64,000 bases of DNA from the NCBI GenBank assembly GCA_963978905.1, contig OZ022256.1, positions 47,726,001 to 47,790,000 of the forward strand, given 5' to 3'. The notes under the pieces were generated by a model. That model saw only the letters and a list, made by a program, of their open reading frames with translations, searched no databases and had not been told where the DNA came from. Positions within the stretch are counted from its first letter, which is position 1, and each line of letters begins with the position of its first letter. Shown here one piece after another: positions 59,701-64,000 of the stretch. The DNA comes from Trichostrongylus colubriformis. Its lineage: Eukaryota > Nematoda > Chromadorea > Rhabditida > Trichostrongylidae. A program made the position numbers and the translations under genes.

Positions 59701-61874
59701 CTATCTCCTCTTTCCCCACCAGTCGGATATTTGGAGCACTACATGGCCAAACTGTCGGGTCTATATATCCAAGGTACCATACCACAGATCTCCACCGTAG
59801 AATGCTCTTTCTTACTGGGCGATTTTGATTGACTTGTAATGAACAAAAATTCACCAATTATGGAGAAGCACTCCACTCAGTTATCGAATCTAGACATACA
59901 TATCATCTCTACTACTCGGTAGGCGGCGTTAAGGGTAATTCAGTTGTTTCATCTCTTCAAATCTTTGATACTGACCGGTGACGTTTTCACCGTGAAAGCT
60001 TACACGTCACGCACCACGTCTTTCCGATCGATACGGATTTGATACGATACGATAAGTTGGGCGAGGAGCACGCTTAATATTATATTTGGAACCGGTGCAT
60101 TTGCAAAAACCTCCATATCTCGATTCAGAGAATCGTTTGGCAACAGATCCGAGATCAGCGTCGGAGAACGCGTTGGATCGTTGTTGTCTCGTTGCAGATA
60201 GGTAATTCGACCTGTCATCCTTTCCATCAATCAGGCTCTTACGGAAGCGCTTTTCAATTCGTTTTATGCTATTAAGTCTCGAGACACATAGCTGGGAGTA
60301 TCAAAAAAATTTGAATCAAACTTGCTTACACTTCGCCTGGCTCCAGATCCTGAATCTGTTGCCTGAAAGTATGACGCTTATGCTATAATTTGGACGAGCT
60401 GGAATCTGATGCATAACAAAAAAGATTTTAACGATGCAGTTGAAAGAGACTTTCTATATATGAGTTGCTGCTTCTTAATAATTTTCTTTGTTGCTTGACT
60501 TCATTCTTTTTCATCAGGAAATTTATCTTTTCGAGGTTATTCACTGGTTCAGCTACCAAGTCTGCAGGCTTGCGATATGAAACGTAAAGATGTTTCTCTC
60601 TCAACCCTCATTCGAATCACAGTTATTATGGTCTAGTGATATTTCGAGTCAATGTGGGATGCGGGAAACGCGACTTCAATTGCTTACAAACATGGCTGGG
60701 CGGATGTTAGGTCTGATCTAATCTTGAGGAAGAGAAAGAAAATCCGCGAAAGTGAACCGCTGGGAAGGCACTTTCTTCGTGGATGTTGTCTCAACCACGT
60801 CGAAGTTCCTTCCCTTCTTTAGGCTTGGGCTAAATTTGATATTTCCCTCCTTCCACACCAAAGAAGCAAATGGAATTGACGTGCAATGGGAGCAAAGTCT
60901 CGGAGGCTTTTCTGCACGTTTTTACGCATATGCGTGCGTGCGACATAGAACGAGAAATCGTGTCTACGCATCACACACAGATCCGCTCCTTCTTCACATT
61001 CAATCTTACATCCACGATTATTCGGTCGTTGATCCTGTCCACTGCAGAGACATGGCCCACGAGGGATTTTGTTACTTCTATGGCTGTGCCTTTCAGATTG
61101 GTGTCTCATCCACAGTAGAAGAGCAACACGTCATCTCCTATCTCCTCTGCCTTAGCTCTTTTCCAGCATGTCGTCTGATGCCATAAAACTTAGCATAAAC
61201 TTAGCATAGTAGCATAAAACTTGGATGCTACTGCACTTCATCAGGTCAGGAACTTTCGTAACGTTAACAACGCTTAAGAGATTAGAAGCGATACCGTATT
61301 CCCTTCCCGCGCATACTGACTACAGAACACGGGCAAGGATTCTGCGCGTTACCTCCAGGTGAAGCCCAGGCTTATCATCAATTATTATGCGCCTTCCATG
61401 ACATTGTCACAGGGTTTTCCACCTGCTGGTCTGTTGACCTGAGCATGACGCTGGAAATTCGTCATTTTTTCAATCACTTACGAAGCTGAAAGATGAGTAC
61501 CTTGGCAGGGATCGAGCTCTGTGGTCTTGAATGTGCACACGTGAGCCTACACATTCAACCCATCGGCTATCCCTGTCTATCTACATCGTACAGCTCAAAC
61601 TGGCAATTACATATGAAAAGGAAAAGTAACTCACTGGACTGGAATACTCGAAACGCTCTTCCTGAAATTACGAGCATTTTGCAACTTAGCACGATTCTGT
61701 AGATTATTTCCACTGCTATATGATCAAGTACTGTTTAACTGAGAAAGCAATTTTTACCTCATACTTTGGTGCTCTGGAGCATTGCATTAAATGCATCGCT
61801 AGAAAAAAGGTAAAAGGTACTGCCCACGAATAACACAAAATAACCTGAATGGTCAACTTCAATACGTGTGACAT
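56555..61874 (-). CDS. Gene C: secreted repeat protein with FDPNYQTLAGLNN modules
   Basis: Eleven exons, 5' to 3': 61874-61758, 60362-60330, 59123-58989, 58891-58778, 57928-57806, 57727-57587, 57487-57359, 57160-57023, 56966-56835, 56779-56708 and 56602-56555. All are phase 0, total 1182 nt (393 residues and stop). The start has a hydrophobic signal peptide, and a TTTTACAG acceptor 7 nt upstream of the ATG suggests trans-splicing. A basic stretch is followed by six single-exon modules, each Gly-rich plus FDPNYQTLAGLNN, a shortened seventh, and the end KKYKSSDDKNRWDTY. I do not recognise the family and claim no function; an extracellular role is inferred from the signal peptide. The second exon and the last acceptor are the least certain. 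Confidence 0.8.
56835..57727 (-). CDS. Gene C exons: modules 3 to 6
   Basis: 57727-57587 (GGPGGTGGGGGGKLNIRPP..), 57487-57359 (EGGRGGELNIRAPTGDKGKK..), 57160-57023 (DGGGGIGGGGNLKIRAPDAK..) and 56966-56835 (DEGRGGTGEMKIKAPDNKGK..). Each then has KV/AATFDPNYQTLAGL and ends F-K/Q-x-K at the donor. Lengths are 129-141 nt, differing in the Gly run. The introns are short and AT-rich. Confidence 0.9.
57806..58891 (-). CDS. Gene C exons: modules 1 and 2
   Basis: 58891-58778 reads PAGVPVIRAPKETGMRG then TFDPNYQTLAGLNNDEVFLP. It lacks the Gly run and is the most divergent full module. 57928-57806 reads GGGAGDKLNIRPPAEGRK then VATFDPNYQTLAGLNNEDIF. An unrelated segment of about 850 bp separates them. 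Confidence 0.85.
58989..59123 (-). CDS. Gene C exon 3: basic segment
   Basis: After GTTTTAG it encodes 45 residues: SEEGASRKRRRKRRARARKK, then QRELESRKSRKRLREEQEEK and GSDEK, before GTAGGG. The Arg/Lys clusters could be proprotein-convertase sites in a secreted protein. The preceding small exon 60362-60330 (ATDSGSGARRS) joins in frame but is less certain. Confidence 0.7.
59370..59637. repeat. Foldback element
   Basis: GATTGTTTTTCTTTTGAATGC pairs with its relative at 59617-59637. Further pairing runs through CCAACATGAGGTTGTTGTGG and CTTCTCCAGAGACCTG. It lies in an intron of gene C. Confidence 0.8.
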
Positions 61875-61881
61875 TTTACTC
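61758..61881 (-). CDS. Gene C exon 1: signal peptide
   Basis: The ATG is at 61874. MSHVLKLTIQVILCYSWAVP then FTFFLAMHLMQCSRA is a hydrophobic leader, with cleavage likely after SRA. The exon ends APKYE before GTAAAA. The acceptor TTTTACAG|GAGTAAAATG fits spliced-leader addition. Confidence 0.75.
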
Positions 61882-62298
61882 CTGTAAAACAAGTCTGACA
61901 CTGCGGCTGGATAGCCACCAACTCACAATGATGATTAACATTTCGTAAGTAGGCGAAGACACCGCCTCTTGCTAAGACAACTATTCAAATGAGTCACCCA
62001 ACCCAACGATCGCCACGAATGATTATCAGAAGCAATGTTTTCGCCCGGGCGGGGTTCATATCGTATTGAATGAGATTTTCGGAAGATTGGCTAAATCACC
62101 TACCACCACGACAGTCTATGATTGCGGTAGTCATAACATTAGGATTACATAGTATTGATTCATCACCTGTATTTTTGGGGTATTAATTACACCACAGGAT
62201 TACAATTATATTAATAATCATCTGCATGATTTCTGTAGCATGACTAAAAGGAGCATACAGTCGAAATGCACTATTAAACAACACTTCCCCCGACACCG
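61882..62298. other. Upstream of gene C, nothing recognised
   Basis: It probably contains the gene C promoter, but no defined element could be supported. It is AT-rich (TTACAATTATATTAATAATC). Confidence 0.4.
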
Positions 62299-62862
62299 TT
62301 GTTTTGATTCAGTGGTAGTTTGTCGTACAACTCTTTAGTTTAATTCCTTTATTATACAACATGAGTATACAAAAGCTAATTATTTTACAATAATAGCTAC
62401 TTACAATATGCATTACTTGTTAACATTGTTTGTTGTCGTGTGGATGTGTAAGTTGTGGACAGGTGGCAGGTCCACCGGCGTGTCCGTGTCTTGTCTTGTG
62501 CGGCAAGGCCGCTTGTAGGGCAAAGAGCCTGAACGGTGCGAGAGAGAGAGAGAGGAGAAGTCAGTAATCGGCAAGAGGGACTGAATTGACTAAACTAAAG
62601 TGAACAGAACTGAACGGGACTGAACTGACTTGCTCCTCCCCGAAACGCGGTATTTGTACCCCCAATTGTGGGCGGTACAAACTTCGGCTGAGATGGCCAT
62701 AAAAGTGTCTGCTTGACCATTGAACGTTTATTACGTGTATGCTGGCGTTGTGAGATGCAGGTACCAAGAGGCACCTAGCCGCTTCCTCGTGATCATGACT
62801 GCAGAGTCATGACACTCCGCACAACGAAAGAAAGAGTCGACCATATGTAAACGGCCGTTTGC
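62299..62862 (-). repeat. 3' LTR of a retroelement, approximate ends
   Basis: On the minus strand a purine tract (GGCGGGGAGGA, about 62863-62873) is followed by TGCAAACGGCCG, a usual polypurine-tract/LTR start. An AATAAA-type signal lies near 62350 and the end is about AAAACA at 62299. It includes a short GA-rich run near 62540. The boundaries are inferred without the second LTR. Confidence 0.55.
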
Positions 62863-63180
62863 ATCCTCCCCGCCACCTGATGAGTGTTGTAATTGTCGTT
62901 TGTGTCATTAGTTAATATTAAATAGTAGTACAATTCAGAATATACAGTTCCTGATACAATTCGAATATAGGATTACTAATACAATACAATTCAAAGTATA
63001 CTAATACAATCGAAGGACTACGAATTAGTACACTATAATATAATTAGTTACATATGGGATCTAAAGATAGTTACTATTTAGAAATAGCTCCAGAGGGAAG
63101 TGGTGAAGGGACGTGTAGTGTTAATAATCTGTTGCGAGGTTGTGTCGAAGAATAGATGTTTCTCGTGGGCAAGTATATTT

Positions 63181-64000
63181 TCAGTGTAGCAGTCGCGAAG
63201 AAGCCAATAGACGTAGAGGAAGTCGGATTATGAAGACGGCGAGGTAGAAGAGACGTCGAACTGCCGCGAGAATAGCGAGGAGTATTCTCACCGGCGGGAG
63301 CGATGAGACGATCGTGTAGAAGTTGTAGGATTTTCGTTTTCGCGTGTATGGTTGTGTGCAAAGGAGGGTGTGACTGAGCCTTAGGGCACTGATAAATAAC
63401 AGAAGTACGGTTATTGAGTAGATTAGAAACTGTTTGCATGTTTCAAAGAAATGTGAAATGTCCGGAAAGGCAAGGTCTATATCAAAGGAGGGGGTGTCAG
63501 TGTTGGTTCTATTGTCCCACAATCGAAGGTAGTTCCATAAGGGTGTCATGCCATTTATATAGTTGAGGGTTCCCTGCAATGTAAAAATTATTGTATGAGA
63601 GCCACATTGTGCTTTGCAGACCTCGTGTACTCGTGCTTTATTGTAAAATAAGAGTACGTGATTTTGTGTACCCGTTCGTTTGCAAGTTAGGGTGAACTGT
63701 TGTAGTCCACAGTTAACTTGTGCCGTGGATTTGAGTGTATCGGACTTACATAATATATTGGCCGTTGCACCTTTGAAGCAATTGTAACAGCCGATAAGTT
63801 GCTGAGGTAATATGTTGCATTGGAAATCTTGTATTTGTTGCGCGATACGGTGTGTATTGGGGTCTAGCATGAGCATAAGTTCCACTGCAACAGCACGTGT
63901 TCTCAAGACTGGTATACGGTTAAGTCCTTCTGTTGATAAGAGCCCGTTGGGAATAGGTAGGGGGAGTGTATTGGAAAGTTTTGTTATTTCTGAGATGTTG
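63181..64000 (-). CDS. Retroelement envelope-like glycoprotein (phlebovirus Gc-type), partial
   Basis: An open frame running off the right edge, at least 272 codons on the minus strand, ending at 63181. It has the Cys-rich block typical of phlebovirus-type class II fusion glycoproteins (GCYNCFKGA, two further Cys groups, GTLNYI). A transmembrane helix (FLIYSITVLLLFISALRL) and an Arg-rich tail with more hydrophobic residues follow. Nematode BEL/Pao elements such as Cer7-type proviruses carry such genes. Position just 5' of an LTR supports the call. Only the C-terminal part is visible, so intactness is unknown. Confidence 0.75.
   Translation of the reverse strand, partial: NISEITKLSNTLPLPIPNGLLSTEGLNRIPVLRTRAVAVELMLMLDPNTHRIAQQIQDFQCNILPQQLIGCYNCFKGATANILCKSDTLKSTAQVNCGLQQFTLTCKRTGTQNHVLLFYNKARVHEVCKAQCGSHTIIFTLQGTLNYINGMTPLWNYLRLWDNRTNTDTPSFDIDLAFPDISHFFETCKQFLIYSITVLLLFISALRLSHTLLCTQPYTRKRKSYNFYTIVSSLPPVRILLAILAAVRRLFYLAVFIIRLPLRLLASSRLLH

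Noticed and set aside
63074..63439. 121-codon minus-strand frame overlapping the env-like gene
   Set aside because: It is a shadow in another frame of the env-like coding sequence, with no motif of its own.

Overview
The window looks like a nematode chromosome, most probably a strongylid (hookworm/Haemonchus relatives). The reasons are short phase-conserved exons with TTTCAG-type acceptors, a probable trans-splice acceptor just before a start codon, several mariner copies with TA target duplications, BEL/Pao pieces including a phlebovirus-type glycoprotein gene, and abundant foldback elements and tandem repeats. There are no operons, rRNA genes or CRISPR arrays. Species assignment is inference.

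Three spliced genes stand out. Genes A (+, about 13.4-22.8 kb) and B (+, about 31.4-52.0 kb) are tandem paralogues. Each encodes an N-terminal ubiquitin-like domain and a C-terminal AN1 zinc finger, the architecture of ZFAND4. Their exons match one to one with the same intron phases. In B the domain is preceded by a run of at least eight mini-exons of 27-36 nt coding Ser/Pro/Lys/Arg-rich peptides. One exon of B and the 5' end of A are unresolved. Gene C (-, about 61.9-56.6 kb) encodes a predicted secreted protein with a signal peptide, a basic stretch, and six single-exon copies (plus a shortened seventh) of a Gly-rich/FDPNYQTLAGLNN module.

Layout: 1-2 kb is a 145-bp tandem array. 3.8-7.3 kb is a mariner split by a composite repeat element. 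7.3-13.4 kb is mostly featureless apart from a 110-bp perfect palindrome and a MITE. 13.4-22.8 kb is gene A, whose introns hold foldbacks, a degenerate composite element and mariner remnants. 22.8-31.4 kb is intergenic, with another composite element (itself hit by a mariner-type element) and a mariner. 31.4-52.0 kb is gene B, with many repeats in its introns, including an LTR plus gag-like start. 52.3-53.4 kb is a broken BEL/Pao pol. 54.2-55.2 kb is a long inverted repeat enclosing a tRNA-like sequence. 56.6-61.9 kb is gene C. 62.3-64.0 kb is the 3' end of an LTR retroelement (LTR plus env-like gene) running off the window.

The most unusual structure is the composite element of about 1.65-1.7 kb: a hairpin head of about 265 bp, a unique middle, a few 145-bp-type tandem units, and a conserved tail ending near GTAGGAT. 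Three copies are near complete, one carrying an extra 1 kb array that alternates 146- and 142-bp units. Several copies are nested in, or interrupted by, TA-inserting transposons, giving a relative insertion history.
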